Shown here: positions 33,038-41,430 of the stretch, piece by piece
Layout of the letters: each line of letters starts with the position of its first letter
How positions within the stretch are numbered: position 1 is the stretch's first letter
Origin: Candidatus Kuenenia stuttgartensis
GTDB lineage: Bacteria; Planctomycetota; Planctomycetia; Pirellulales; UBA1268
Direction of reading: 5' to 3'
DNA: 41,532 nt
NCBI GenBank assembly: GCA_945865325.1
Contig: CAMBFA010000010.1
Coordinates: 1-41,532, forward strand
Translations under genes and position numbers: made by a program
Notes under the pieces: generated by a model
Databases searched by the model: none
What the model saw: the letters and a program-made list of their open reading frames with translations, nothing else
Told to the model about the DNA's origin: nothing

Positions 33038-33869
33038 TCATCCCGGGATGGTCGCGGCCGGCACGGGCCTGGGCTTTTGCGACGAGGCGGTCGAGGTCAT
33101 CGTCGTCGTGGGAGGGATCGTGGTGGAAGAGGACCACCCGGCCGATGCCCACCCCGCCGGCCAGCGCCATCACCTCGTCGACGCAGCCGTGGCCCCAGCC
33201 CCTCCGCGTCACAATCTCGGTGGCGTCGTACTGGGCATCGGCGATGAGGATCGCCGCGCCGGCGATGAAGTCGCGGATCCGCGGTTCATCAGGGCCGGCG
33301 GTCTCGTGATCGCTCAAGAAAACGATCGCCCCCTGTGGGGTCTCGATCCGGAAGCCGAGCGAGCCCCCCGGATGGTTCGTCGGGCAGGCCGTCACTGCCA
33401 CCTCCCCGACCCGGAATCGCAGATCACCGGCGAGGTCGAGGTGATCGAAGTCGATCGTCGCCGCGAGCCGGTCGAAGGGGAGGGGAAACCAGCGCTTCCC
33501 GTCCATCTGATCGGCGAACACGCGCTGCAGTTCGGCGGCGGAAGCGTGCCCGCCGATGACGCGGATCCGCGTCGTCGGTAGGTAGGCCGGTGCGAAAAAC
33601 GGGAAGCCCTGGATGTGGTCCCAGTGGGCGTGGGAGTGGAGGAGCGTGAGTGCGATCGGGCTGCCGGAGTGTTCCTTGAGCAAGGCCTGCCCGAGGGGGC
33701 GGATGCCGGAGCCGGCATCGATGACGATCAATTCGCCCCCCGTCCGCACCTCGACGCAGGTGGTGTTGCCCCCGTAGCGGAGCGTCGCGGGCCCCGGCGA
33801 CGGCAGCGAACCACGCACCCCCCAGAAGCGCACGGTGGTTGGGGATGGCCCCGGGCGTTGGTGTGGCAT
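32997..33869 (-). CDS. MBL-fold metallo-hydrolase
   Basis: 290 residues. The N-terminus VRFWGVRGSLPSPGPATLRYGGNT is characteristic of a beta-CASP-free MBL group. The metal motif HSHAHWDH (HxHxDH), LSDHETAG and LFHHDPSHDDDD give the remaining ligands. Function may be phosphodiesterase- or phosphonate-type hydrolysis; relatives include cyclic-nucleotide phosphodiesterases. That is of interest beside a cNMP-regulated glutaminase, but the link is only positional. The stop lies inside the 3' end of glsA. Confidence 0.85.
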   Translation of the reverse strand: MPHQRPGPSPTTVRFWGVRGSLPSPGPATLRYGGNTTCVEVRTGGELIVIDAGSGIRPLGQALLKEHSGSPIALTLLHSHAHWDHIQGFPFFAPAYLPTTRIRVIGGHASAAELQRVFADQMDGKRWFPLPFDRLAATIDFDHLDLAGDLRFRVGEVAVTACPTNHPGGSLGFRIETPQGAIVFLSDHETAGPDEPRIRDFIAGAAILIADAQYDATEIVTRRGWGHGCVDEVMALAGGVGIGRVVLFHHDPSHDDDDLDRLVAKAQARAGRDHPGMIIGAAREGETIEL

Positions 33870-34023
33870 GGAGACAGCCTCGGGGGCCTGTCCGGGGCGG
33901 ATGGGCGGGAGCGATCACGCCCGCAGGGAAGAGAGGGCGATGCCGACCTCCCATCCGGAGGATATTCAACTCCCCTGCCTCTCCGGAGGGAAGGGGTGTG
34001 TTTCGGGCCGGTCGCGGAGGAGA

Positions 34024-35058
34024 TCACTCGGGCCGGCGGTCGGAGTGGCGCAGCCATGCCACCGTGAGATCGGGGAAGTCGCTGAACACGCCGTCGACGC
34101 CGGCCGCGAACAGCGCTCCTTGGAGATCGTCGAAGGAGCCGGCCCAGGACGGCAGCCGGTCGCGGCGGAGCGTGTAAGGATGGACGGCGAGCCCGGCGGC
34201 GTGGGCCCGCTCGACAAGACCGGTCGGCTTTCCAGTCGCGTCGAGGACTCGTTCGATCGGCGGGCCGATGCCGTCGGCCACCGTCGCGATCTCCGCCAAA
34301 CCCTCCGGCGTGACGAGCCGGTCCTGGTCCTTCCCGCCGATGAGCTGCACGAGCTTCCCCTGCCAGCCGAGCTCGCGGCGGATCCGCGTTACCTCGTCGG
34401 CCTCGAAGCACTGGATGTGGCAGGGGTCTGCTTTCGTGGCGTAGCCATGGCGGTGGAGGATGTCGACAACGGCCTTGGCGACGTCGTGCCCCTCCGCGCG
34501 ATGCCAGGCGGGGGACTTGATCTCGGGATAGATGCCGACGGTCCGGCCGGTGGTCCGGTTGATCCCGGCGAGAAATTCGAGCTCCTCCTCGAGCGAAACG
34601 ATCCCGAACCGCGACTCCCCGCGCGGGAAGCGGTCGGCGTAGGTCTGGCGGCCGGTGGCGGGATCGAGCCGTTCGGTGAGCGCGAGGGTGCGCAGCTCGG
34701 CGAGGGTGAAATCGGTGCAGTGGTGCTTCCCGTCGGCCCGGGCCCGGCCGGGGAACTTCACCGCGACGTCACTGACCGCATCGAGCGAGGTGTCGTGGAG
34801 GACGACCGGCACGCCGTCCTTGGTCATCACCACATCCTGCTCGAGGGCGTCGGCCCCCTGGCCGTGGGCGAGGGCCTTGGCGGGGAGGGTGTGCTCGGGG
34901 AGGTAGCCGCTGGCTCCGCGGTGGGCGATGACGATCGGCCTGGCGACGGGCATGGCGGGAGGCTCCGCGGCGACGGGGAAGGGGATGGCGACCACGAGCA
35001 AAGCCAGGAAGGCAGTCAGGAACGCGGAGGCGGCGAAGGGCTTGAATCGTGGTGTCAT
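34024..35058 (-). CDS. glpQ: Exported glycerophosphodiester phosphodiesterase
   Basis: 344 residues. The signal peptide (PFAASAFLTAFLALLVVAIPFPVAAE) places the enzyme in the periplasm. The GDPD TIM-barrel motifs IAHRGASGYLPEHT, ALEQDVVMTKDGVPVVLHD and YPEIKSPAW are intact, and the C-terminal VDGVFSDFPDLTV is typical of GlpQ. It hydrolyses glycerophosphodiesters to glycerol-3-phosphate and an alcohol. ATG 35058 is chosen over the upstream GTG at 35082. The 154-nt gap to the MBL start contains two small hairpin-forming repeats (CCTCC/GGAGG and CCTC/GAGG) without a T-tract. Confidence 0.92.
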   Translation of the reverse strand: MTPRFKPFAASAFLTAFLALLVVAIPFPVAAEPPAMPVARPIVIAHRGASGYLPEHTLPAKALAHGQGADALEQDVVMTKDGVPVVLHDTSLDAVSDVAVKFPGRARADGKHHCTDFTLAELRTLALTERLDPATGRQTYADRFPRGESRFGIVSLEEELEFLAGINRTTGRTVGIYPEIKSPAWHRAEGHDVAKAVVDILHRHGYATKADPCHIQCFEADEVTRIRRELGWQGKLVQLIGGKDQDRLVTPEGLAEIATVADGIGPPIERVLDATGKPTGLVERAHAAGLAVHPYTLRRDRLPSWAGSFDDLQGALFAAGVDGVFSDFPDLTVAWLRHSDRRPE

Positions 35059-35247
35059 GGTTCGTGGGCGGGGTTTTTCCACAGGATAACGCCTTCACGG
35101 GCTTGGAATGCGGGGCACCCCGGTCCATTCTTGGGAATCGGCGTCCGGTTTGTCTGTTCCCGTACGCCTAAAACTTTGGGGGGAGCGTCGTGCGCCCCAG
35201 AGGAGGGGCGATGTCCGCTCCACAAAGACCGTCGACGATTCCTTTCC

Positions 35248-35254
35248 AAGGGGG
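35248..35254 (+). promoter_or_regulatory. Ribosome binding site that sets the M43 start
   Basis: AAGGGGG lies 6 nt before the GTG at 35261. It decides that start over longer in-frame readings from 35108, whose extra residues are low-complexity and have no signal sequence. Confidence 0.65.
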
Positions 35255-35260
35255 TTTACC

Positions 35261-36193
35261 GTGGCCAAGAAGACGGGTGCTAAGCCGACGAAGAAGGTGC
35301 CGCTCCGCCGGGCGTGCGGGGCGATGGCGGCTCACATGATGCTCCTCGAGAAGTATCCGGCATTCCGGATGAATCTCATGAAGCTCGAGGGGGCGACGAC
35401 GAAGCGGCGCGAGGCCCGCTTCAACCTCACCGACGAGGCGATCGTGGTCATCGATACGGTCGTCCATGTCGTCTACAGCAACGCTTCCGAGAACATCTCC
35501 GACGCCCAGATCGCCAGCCAGATCGAGGCCCTCACCAAGGACTACCGCGCCACCAATCCTGACCGCTCGAAGGTGCCGACTCCGTGGGGGGGCCTCGTCA
35601 CCGACACGCGGATGTCGTTCAAGCTCGTCGACGTGACGCGGACGGCGACGAAGGTCAGCGGCTTCACAACCGACGATGCGGTGAAGTCGGCCGCCGGCGG
35701 CGGGATCGCGCCGGTCGACACGAAGACCCACCTCAATCTCTGGGTCTGTCCGCTCACGGCAGGCCTTCTCGGCTATGCCCAGTTTCCCGGTGGCCCCCCC
35801 GCGACCGACGGCGTGGTGATCAACACCGAGGCGTTTGGGACCAGCGGCACGGCCACGGCCCCCTTCAACCTGGGGCGCACCGCCACCCACGAGGTGGGGC
35901 ACTATTTCAACCTTCGCCACATCTGGGGCGACACGCCCGACTGCAGCGGTGGCGACGGGGTCGCCGACACGCCCAACTGCGAGGGTCCGAATTACGGAGC
36001 GCCCGTCTGGCCGTCCATCAGTTGCAACAATGGCCCCAATGGCGACATGTTCGTCAACTACATGGACTATGTCGACGACGCGGCGATGTTCATGTTCACC
36101 GCCCAGCAGGTGTTGCGGATGCGGTCGGCGCTGGAGACGGTCCGGTCCGGGCTGATCGCCAAGCCGACGGCAAAAGCGCGCAAGAAACGTTGA
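35261..36193 (+). CDS. M43B pappalysin/cytophagalysin-like zinc metalloprotease
   Basis: 310 residues from a GTG start. The metzincin motif HEVGHYFNLRH gives zinc ligands H210, H214 and H220 and catalytic E211, and the Met-turn is M268 in VNYMDYVDD. The cysteine-bearing stretch CSGGDGVADTPNCEGP and the C-terminal MFTAQQVLRM match M43B proteins. Family members are normally secreted, yet this one starts AKKTGAKPTKKVPLRR and ends TAKARKKR with no signal peptide. It is the first gene of a six-gene co-directional run and lies 20 nt before the next start. A divergent 202-nt gap separates it from glpQ; no clear promoter is visible there. Confidence 0.9.
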   Translation: MAKKTGAKPTKKVPLRRACGAMAAHMMLLEKYPAFRMNLMKLEGATTKRREARFNLTDEAIVVIDTVVHVVYSNASENISDAQIASQIEALTKDYRATNPDRSKVPTPWGGLVTDTRMSFKLVDVTRTATKVSGFTTDDAVKSAAGGGIAPVDTKTHLNLWVCPLTAGLLGYAQFPGGPPATDGVVINTEAFGTSGTATAPFNLGRTATHEVGHYFNLRHIWGDTPDCSGGDGVADTPNCEGPNYGAPVWPSISCNNGPNGDMFVNYMDYVDDAAMFMFTAQQVLRMRSALETVRSGLIAKPTAKARKKR

Positions 36194-36213
36194 TCCGACG
36201 GAAGCAGGTCCCC

Positions 36214-36561
36214 TTGTCACCCGATGCCGACGACGCCCCGATCCCGCTGATCGGCACTCTGTGGGTGCACGCCTTCGAGGAGGACACGCCCGCCGGGGCT
36301 GTCTACCGCCCCGATGGGGAGCGCTTTCCCCTCTCGCGTCGGCCGCGGCGGAGGCTGTCGCTCCATGCCGACGGCTCGGCGACCGTGGCCGATGGCGGGG
36401 CGGACGATCGGCTTGTTGATCGCTCGGCGACCTGGTCGGAGGTGGATGGCGAAGCGGTCATTCGGTGTCGTGGAGGGGTGTGTCTGCGGGTGGTGGACCA
36501 TGGTCCGCGGCGGTTGGTGGTGAGGACAGAGCCCGGGGTCGGGCCGAGCAGTACTCGGTGA
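36214..36561 (+). CDS. Small beta-rich protein between two metalloprotease genes
   Basis: 115 residues from a TTG start with a GCAGG about 5 nt upstream; the frame also opens at TTG 36190, which overlaps the M43 stop. Features are PIPLIGTLWVHAFEEDTPAG, VYRPDGERFPLSRRPRRRL, LHADGSATVADGG and a W near the middle, with alternating hydrophobic strands that suggest a small lipocalin-like barrel. I recognise the EED...VYRP...FP.SR pattern as recurring in uncharacterised bacterial proteins but know no name. Its position suggests a chaperone or inhibitor of a neighbouring protease, by analogy with emfourin beside M4 proteases. No homology to emfourin is claimed. Confidence 0.68.
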   Translation: MSPDADDAPIPLIGTLWVHAFEEDTPAGAVYRPDGERFPLSRRPRRRLSLHADGSATVADGGADDRLVDRSATWSEVDGEAVIRCRGGVCLRVVDHGPRRLVVRTEPGVGPSSTR

Positions 36562-36597
36562 CCGAGGCGGAACGGATCTCTTTCGGAGGGCAGACCG

Positions 36598-38529
36598 ATG
36601 GCGAAGAAGGTGGCGAAGAAGACGGCGAAGAAGACGGGCCCACAGAAGACAGCGGAGCCGAAGGCCTTCGAGATCAGTTCGCGCGTGGCCCGGCAGGCCC
36701 TTGCGAAACCCTACCGGTGGCGACGAGAGGCCAAGAAGCCGGTCAGTCGGCAACTCTGGATCTACACCCTCGACCCCTCGCTTTCGCACCGACAGGGGGG
36801 CGTGACGAAGGTGGATGTGCCGTGGGAGCCGCTTGAACCTGGACCGAAGGGGGAGCTTTTCGAGATTGACGGCGGCGGAGCGCCGCTTCCGCTCAAGGAT
36901 CGGGGCAAACTCGATCTCGAGGATTCGAGCTGGCTGGTCTCCGACGGAGTATCGCCCTCCCCTTCGAACGCGTCGTTCCATCTCCAGATGGCGTATGCGG
37001 TCTGCAGCCTCACCTATGCCGCCTTCCGCCGGGCGCTCGGCCGCGACATCGGCTGGGCGATCGACCCCGAGGCTGTTGGCCGGACGCGGCTGCTGGTCAG
37101 GCCGTTTGCCTTCGAGCAGGCGAATGCCGGCTACGGCCGCGAGTCAGGAGATCTGTCGTTCGGTTATTTCCGGGCGGAGCAGGAGCCGGCCGGGTTCACG
37201 ATCCCAGGGGGGCTCGTGTTCACGTCGCTGTCGCACGATGTCATCGCCCACGAGACGACCCATGCCCTCCTCGATGGGCTGCGTTCCAACTTCCACGAGC
37301 CGACGAATGTCGACGTGCTGGCCTTCCACGAGGGCTTTGCCGATCTCGTCGCGCTGTTCCTTCACTTCACCTATCCCGGGGTGGTGGAGGAGGCCTTGCG
37401 GCAATCGCGCGGTGTGGTCGCACAGGGCTCGGTGCTCGCCGAAATCGCCCGGGAGTTCGGTCACGCGCGATCACCGGGCCCGAGGGCGAAGGCACTCCGG
37501 TCGGGGATCGATGTCGATGGCATCGAGGCCTTCGATTCCGATGGCCTGCCCGGGGCGGCGACCGATCCGGTGTCCTACGATCCGACCCTCGATCCGCACG
37601 ACCTGGGAACGGTCCTCGTGTCGGCCGTGTTCGAGGCCTTCGTGACGATCACGAGACGAAAGACAGCGCGGCTGATGCGGATCGCGGGGCTCGATCCCCA
37701 CGATTTCGGCAAGGTGCCGCTGGGGGACGCACTCCTGGAGGCGGTCTCGAAAGAAGCCTGCGAGGTGGCGGCGCAATTCCTCACGATGTGCATCCGCGCG
37801 ATCGACTACTGCCCGCCGGTCGACATGCTCCTGGGGGAGTATCTCCGCGCCCTGGTGACGGCCGATGCGGAGATGGAGCCGGTCGACAAATGGGGCTACC
37901 GGGAGGCTCTCATGCGGTCGTTCCGCCGCCGGCGGATCTTCCCCACCGACGTCCAGTTCATGACGGAGGATGCGGTCCGCTGGGGGGCGCCCGAGGAGCC
38001 ACTCACGATCCCCGGGCTGGCGTTCCGCGATCTGCGTTTCGAAGGAGACCCGGGGCGGCCGGCCAATGCGAAGGAGCTCGAGCGGCAGGCCAATATTTTG
38101 GGGCGATTCGTGACCGATCCCCGCCACGCAGAGTTTTTCCGGCTCATCCCCCCGGCGGCCCCGCGGCCTGAGGGGATCGTGCAGGTGTCGCCGGCGATGG
38201 TGGAATCGATCCGGGTCGCCCGGCGGGTGTCGCCCGACGGCCGGGTTCTCTTCGACACGGTGGCCGAGGTCACCCAGGCCTGCACGGCGGAGGCGGGGGG
38301 AGATTTGTTCGACATAGTGGGGGGCTGCACGATCGTTATCAACCAAAATGGCGAGGTCCGTTACACGATCACCAAGAAGGTGCCCTCGCAGGAGCGGCTC
38401 GACCGGCAGGTGAAGGCGATGCGCGGCCCGCTCAAGGACTTCTGGCTGCGGACGAAGGCCGGGGCCAAGCACCGCTTCACGGCAAAGAAGGATCTCTTCC
38501 TGCGGATCCACGGCGGAGGAACGTCGTGA
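36598..38529 (+). CDS. Gluzincin metalloprotease with AKK-rich N-terminus
   Basis: 643 residues. The zinc motif is H218-E219-x-x-H222 (VIAHETTHALLDGL), and E245 in AFHEGFADLVALF is the likely third ligand with D249, as in M4-like gluzincins. The N-terminus is MAKKVAKKTAKKTGPQKTAEP, similar to the M43 start. The region after the active site is helical, and the C-terminal third (about 510-640) has no recognised domain. No signal or propeptide of secreted M4 enzymes is seen, so it may act inside the cell. The start has GGAGG 8 nt upstream. The substrate is unknown. Confidence 0.85.
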   Translation: MAKKVAKKTAKKTGPQKTAEPKAFEISSRVARQALAKPYRWRREAKKPVSRQLWIYTLDPSLSHRQGGVTKVDVPWEPLEPGPKGELFEIDGGGAPLPLKDRGKLDLEDSSWLVSDGVSPSPSNASFHLQMAYAVCSLTYAAFRRALGRDIGWAIDPEAVGRTRLLVRPFAFEQANAGYGRESGDLSFGYFRAEQEPAGFTIPGGLVFTSLSHDVIAHETTHALLDGLRSNFHEPTNVDVLAFHEGFADLVALFLHFTYPGVVEEALRQSRGVVAQGSVLAEIAREFGHARSPGPRAKALRSGIDVDGIEAFDSDGLPGAATDPVSYDPTLDPHDLGTVLVSAVFEAFVTITRRKTARLMRIAGLDPHDFGKVPLGDALLEAVSKEACEVAAQFLTMCIRAIDYCPPVDMLLGEYLRALVTADAEMEPVDKWGYREALMRSFRRRRIFPTDVQFMTEDAVRWGAPEEPLTIPGLAFRDLRFEGDPGRPANAKELERQANILGRFVTDPRHAEFFRLIPPAAPRPEGIVQVSPAMVESIRVARRVSPDGRVLFDTVAEVTQACTAEAGGDLFDIVGGCTIVINQNGEVRYTITKKVPSQERLDRQVKAMRGPLKDFWLRTKAGAKHRFTAKKDLFLRIHGGGTS

Positions 38530-38598
38530 CCGGCGCGTCATTCGCCGGATCGCAACGGTGTCGATCAACGCTTCGTCGTATTTTCACTGGAGACAGTC

Positions 38599-40455
38599 AT
38601 GGTTGAGAGGTCGTCGAGTGATTCCGTTTCGTCATCCCTCGCCGGAATGCGGATCTGGCTTTCCGGGGCTGTGCCCAAGGAAGCCGCGGTCGAGGAGGGG
38701 GAGCGGATCCGCGACTTCGTGGCGCTTTTGGCCCGCGAGGTCTTCAAGCGCGGCGGCACGATCGTTCATGGGAGTCATCCGACGATCCGCGATGTCCTCC
38801 TCGCGGAGGCGAAGCGCTACCGGCAGGCGCATCATGCCGCCGCGCCGCTGCGGCTGGTGGTGTCGGCCCACTTCGCCCACGACGCGGCCCAGTACGGCAT
38901 CGACATCCCCGCCTGGAACGCGCTCTGTGCGGAGCCGGTGATCGTCACCACGGCCGTGGCGGTCGATACCTCCGGGGAGGCGCGGGCCCGCGACCGGAGC
39001 CTGTCGATCATGCGTCGGGCGCTCGCCGATCAAGCCCATCTCATCGTGGCGGTGGGAGGGGAATGGTGGCGCGAGGCGCCGCAGCGCGCCGGGGTGCCGG
39101 AGGAAATCGAGATCGCCCGCGACTACCAGCTGCCGCTGTTTCTCCTCGGCGGGCTCGGCGGGGCGACGGCCGACTATCTCGCCGCCCATCCGGAGTATGT
39201 GGGGATCTGTCGCAATGGCCTCTCGCAGGCGGAAAATCTCCAGCTCGTGCAGGAGACCGCCGTGGCGACGATCACGGAGCGGGTGGTAGCGCAGATCGGC
39301 TTGCTCCATGGAGCCGGCGGGTCGAGCGCGGCCCCTGCGCTCCACAGCGGGTCGGCCCGGGTGGCGGCGCTCTCCCGTTCGGCGGGCCCTGGCGAGGCGG
39401 CGGCCTCGGGCCGGCCCCGGCGGATTCTCTGTCTCGACGGCGGCGGGATTCGGGGGGCGTTCACCGCCAGGGCGCTGGCCACCTGGGAGAAAATGACCGG
39501 CGAGAAGATCATCAACCACTTCGACCTCATCGCCGGCACGTCGACCGGCGGGATTCTCGCAATCGCGCTGGGGATGGGAATGCAGCCGGCGCGGATCGTG
39601 GAGTTTTACAAAAAGGAGGGGCCAAAGATCTTCCCCGGGGGCGGGATCGGCGGAAAAGCTCTCGAGATCCAGCAGTGGTTTGCGGCGAAGTTCGACCGCC
39701 AGATTCTCCGCGATCGGCTCGAGGCTGCCTTCGGGGAGGCGCCGGTGACATCGACCCGGCTGGCCGCCTCGCGTGTCCGCTTGGCTATCACCTATTACGA
39801 CGCCGAGACCGATACCCCCCGTGTTTATCGCACGCCCCACAGTCCCGCAGGCAACATCGATCTGGAATGCGATCGGCTTGATGCGGCGATGGCGACGTCG
39901 GCGGCGCCGACTTATTTCGAGGCCACCCGGATCGAAAACGTGCTCGCCGTCGACGGCGGCGTGTGGGCGAATTCACCGACGACGGTGGCTCTGGCCGAGG
40001 CGGCGCAGCTCGGTTGGAATCTGGACGACGTGCGGATGTTGAGCGTGGGGACGCTGTTCACGCCGAATGTCTTCGCTCAGCCGTTCGAGATCGACGACGC
40101 CGTCGTGAAGGCGGCGCTCAAGCCGCTTATCGGGAGTCTCGGCGCCACTGCGGCGGCGGCGTTCTGGACCAACATCTCCATGCAGGGAACGCTCGGCTGG
40201 TTGCCGACGATCGCCAACCTCCTGATGAAGACGCAGATTCAGACGGCCGATTATGTCTGCCGCTTACTTCTCGGCAGCCGCTATCTGCGCGTCGACATGG
40301 CGACGCAGGAAATCAAGATGGACGACGCCCAGGCGATCAATGCCCTCATCGGTTACGGCGATGCTGCCGCGGATGCGAACTTTCCGCGAGTCCGCGACGA
40401 GTTCCTCGTCAAGGAGCACCCCGCCGAGCGCTGGAGCGCGGCCGCGGCCGGGTGA
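38599..40455 (+). CDS. SLOG-like domain fused to patatin phospholipase
   Basis: 618 residues in two parts. Residues about 17-210 look like a SLOG/LOG-type Rossmann domain: MRIWLSGAVP at 17, GGTIVHGSHPT at 52-62, HLIVAVGGEWW at 147-157 and LPLFLLGGLGGA at 178-189. SLOG domains bind nucleotide-derived ligands (for example in ThsA). A Ser/Ala-rich linker leads to a patatin domain with the oxyanion DGGGIRG (280-286), the nucleophile S315 in GTSTGG and the catalytic D452 in DGGVWANSP. Patatins such as CapV hydrolyse membrane lipids when bound by a cyclic nucleotide. A nucleotide-gated phospholipase is therefore inferred. GGAG lies 6 nt before the ATG. Confidence 0.87.
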   Translation: MVERSSSDSVSSSLAGMRIWLSGAVPKEAAVEEGERIRDFVALLAREVFKRGGTIVHGSHPTIRDVLLAEAKRYRQAHHAAAPLRLVVSAHFAHDAAQYGIDIPAWNALCAEPVIVTTAVAVDTSGEARARDRSLSIMRRALADQAHLIVAVGGEWWREAPQRAGVPEEIEIARDYQLPLFLLGGLGGATADYLAAHPEYVGICRNGLSQAENLQLVQETAVATITERVVAQIGLLHGAGGSSAAPALHSGSARVAALSRSAGPGEAAASGRPRRILCLDGGGIRGAFTARALATWEKMTGEKIINHFDLIAGTSTGGILAIALGMGMQPARIVEFYKKEGPKIFPGGGIGGKALEIQQWFAAKFDRQILRDRLEAAFGEAPVTSTRLAASRVRLAITYYDAETDTPRVYRTPHSPAGNIDLECDRLDAAMATSAAPTYFEATRIENVLAVDGGVWANSPTTVALAEAAQLGWNLDDVRMLSVGTLFTPNVFAQPFEIDDAVVKAALKPLIGSLGATAAAAFWTNISMQGTLGWLPTIANLLMKTQIQTADYVCRLLLGSRYLRVDMATQEIKMDDAQAINALIGYGDAAADANFPRVRDEFLVKEHPAERWSAAAAG

Positions 40456-40512
40456 GGAGCGCGAGCGTTCCCGGATCCCGACTACGCATCGGATCGTTGA
40501 AACGGTGAGCCA

Positions 40513-41430
40513 ATGACTCTCGTTCGGAAACCAAACTGGTCTGCCCTAGCCGCCGAGCCCGATCTGGAGGTGCCGTTGCCGGTACCCACAGGGCAAGCGG
40601 CGCTCGCGATGCGCTTCCGGCGGATCCCGGCGGGAGAGTTCGTGATGGGATCGCGCGGCAACTACCCCGAAGAAGAGCCTGCGCATCGGGTGATCCTCCC
40701 CCACGACTTCTGGTTGGGGAAGTTTGTCGTCACGCAGGAGGAGTGGAGGACGCTGGTCGAGGCGTGCCGGCCTGCGGGGCTCGAGGCTTCGCCCAGCGGG
40801 TTCAAGGGGAAGCGGCGGCCGGTGGAGACGGTGTCGTGGAGCGAGGTCCAAGCCTGGTGCAAGTCCTGGCATGCCTGGCTCCGAGGGGACGGCCACGCCC
40901 CGTCACTCCATCTCCGTGAGCTCCGCCTCCCGTCGGAGGCCGAGTGGGAATATGCCTGCCGAGCCGGCTCGGAGACGGAGTACTGGAATGGCGATGGCGA
41001 GGCGGCGCTACGGGAGGTGGGGTGGTTCGATGGCAACTCCGGCGGCGAAACGCACGACGTCGATGAGTCGGTTGTCGCCGGCTCACCGGAGCGGCATCCG
41101 GCGGGCCTGGTGGGGATGCATGGAAATGTGTGGGAGTGGTGCGGTGATTGCTCCGACCGTGGGGCCTATCGCGCTCGCCCCGATGGCTGGCCCGCGGAGA
41201 AGCCTTGGAGCGAATGGGATGAGGCTTCGATGGGACTCCGCAACCGCGTGATCCGCGGCGGGGCGTGGCACTGCACCGCCGGGGGGTGCCGGTCGGCCTA
41301 CCGCAACTGGCTCTGGCCCGATGCCCGCGACGGCTCCCTGGGTTTCCGTGTTTGCTTGGTCCGCGGTCCGGCAGCCAGACAAGATCAAGCGGGCGGCGGA
41401 GCCGGCGAGGCCGGAGCGACGCGATCATGA
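40513..41430 (+). CDS. Formylglycine-generating-enzyme-like protein (SUMF1 fold)
   Basis: 305 residues. The FGE-sulfatase domain spans about 33-298: FRRIPAGEFVMGSRG, VTQEEW, PVETVSWSEVQAWC, LRLPSEAEWEYACRAG, GMHGNVWEWC, RGGAWHCTAGGCRSAYRN and GSLGFRVCL. The pair C254 and C259 (C-x4-C) aligns with human FGE C336/C341, which hold the catalytic copper; most non-catalytic relatives lack it. FGE converts a cysteine in CxPxR sulfatase motifs to formylglycine. No sulfatase is in this window. The fold also serves as a ligand-binding module in conflict and signalling proteins. The stop overlaps the next start as ATGA. Confidence 0.88.
   Translation: MTLVRKPNWSALAAEPDLEVPLPVPTGQAALAMRFRRIPAGEFVMGSRGNYPEEEPAHRVILPHDFWLGKFVVTQEEWRTLVEACRPAGLEASPSGFKGKRRPVETVSWSEVQAWCKSWHAWLRGDGHAPSLHLRELRLPSEAEWEYACRAGSETEYWNGDGEAALREVGWFDGNSGGETHDVDESVVAGSPERHPAGLVGMHGNVWEWCGDCSDRGAYRARPDGWPAEKPWSEWDEASMGLRNRVIRGGAWHCTAGGCRSAYRNWLWPDARDGSLGFRVCLVRGPAARQDQAGGGAGEAGATRS

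Noticed and set aside
33870-34023. Terminator between the MBL and glpQ genes
   Set aside because: Short GGAGG/CCTCC hairpins occur but no T-tract follows on either strand.
35261-41430. A CxPxR or CxAxR target of the FGE-like enzyme within the cluster
   Set aside because: I scanned cysteines in the neighbouring proteins by eye and found none in that context.
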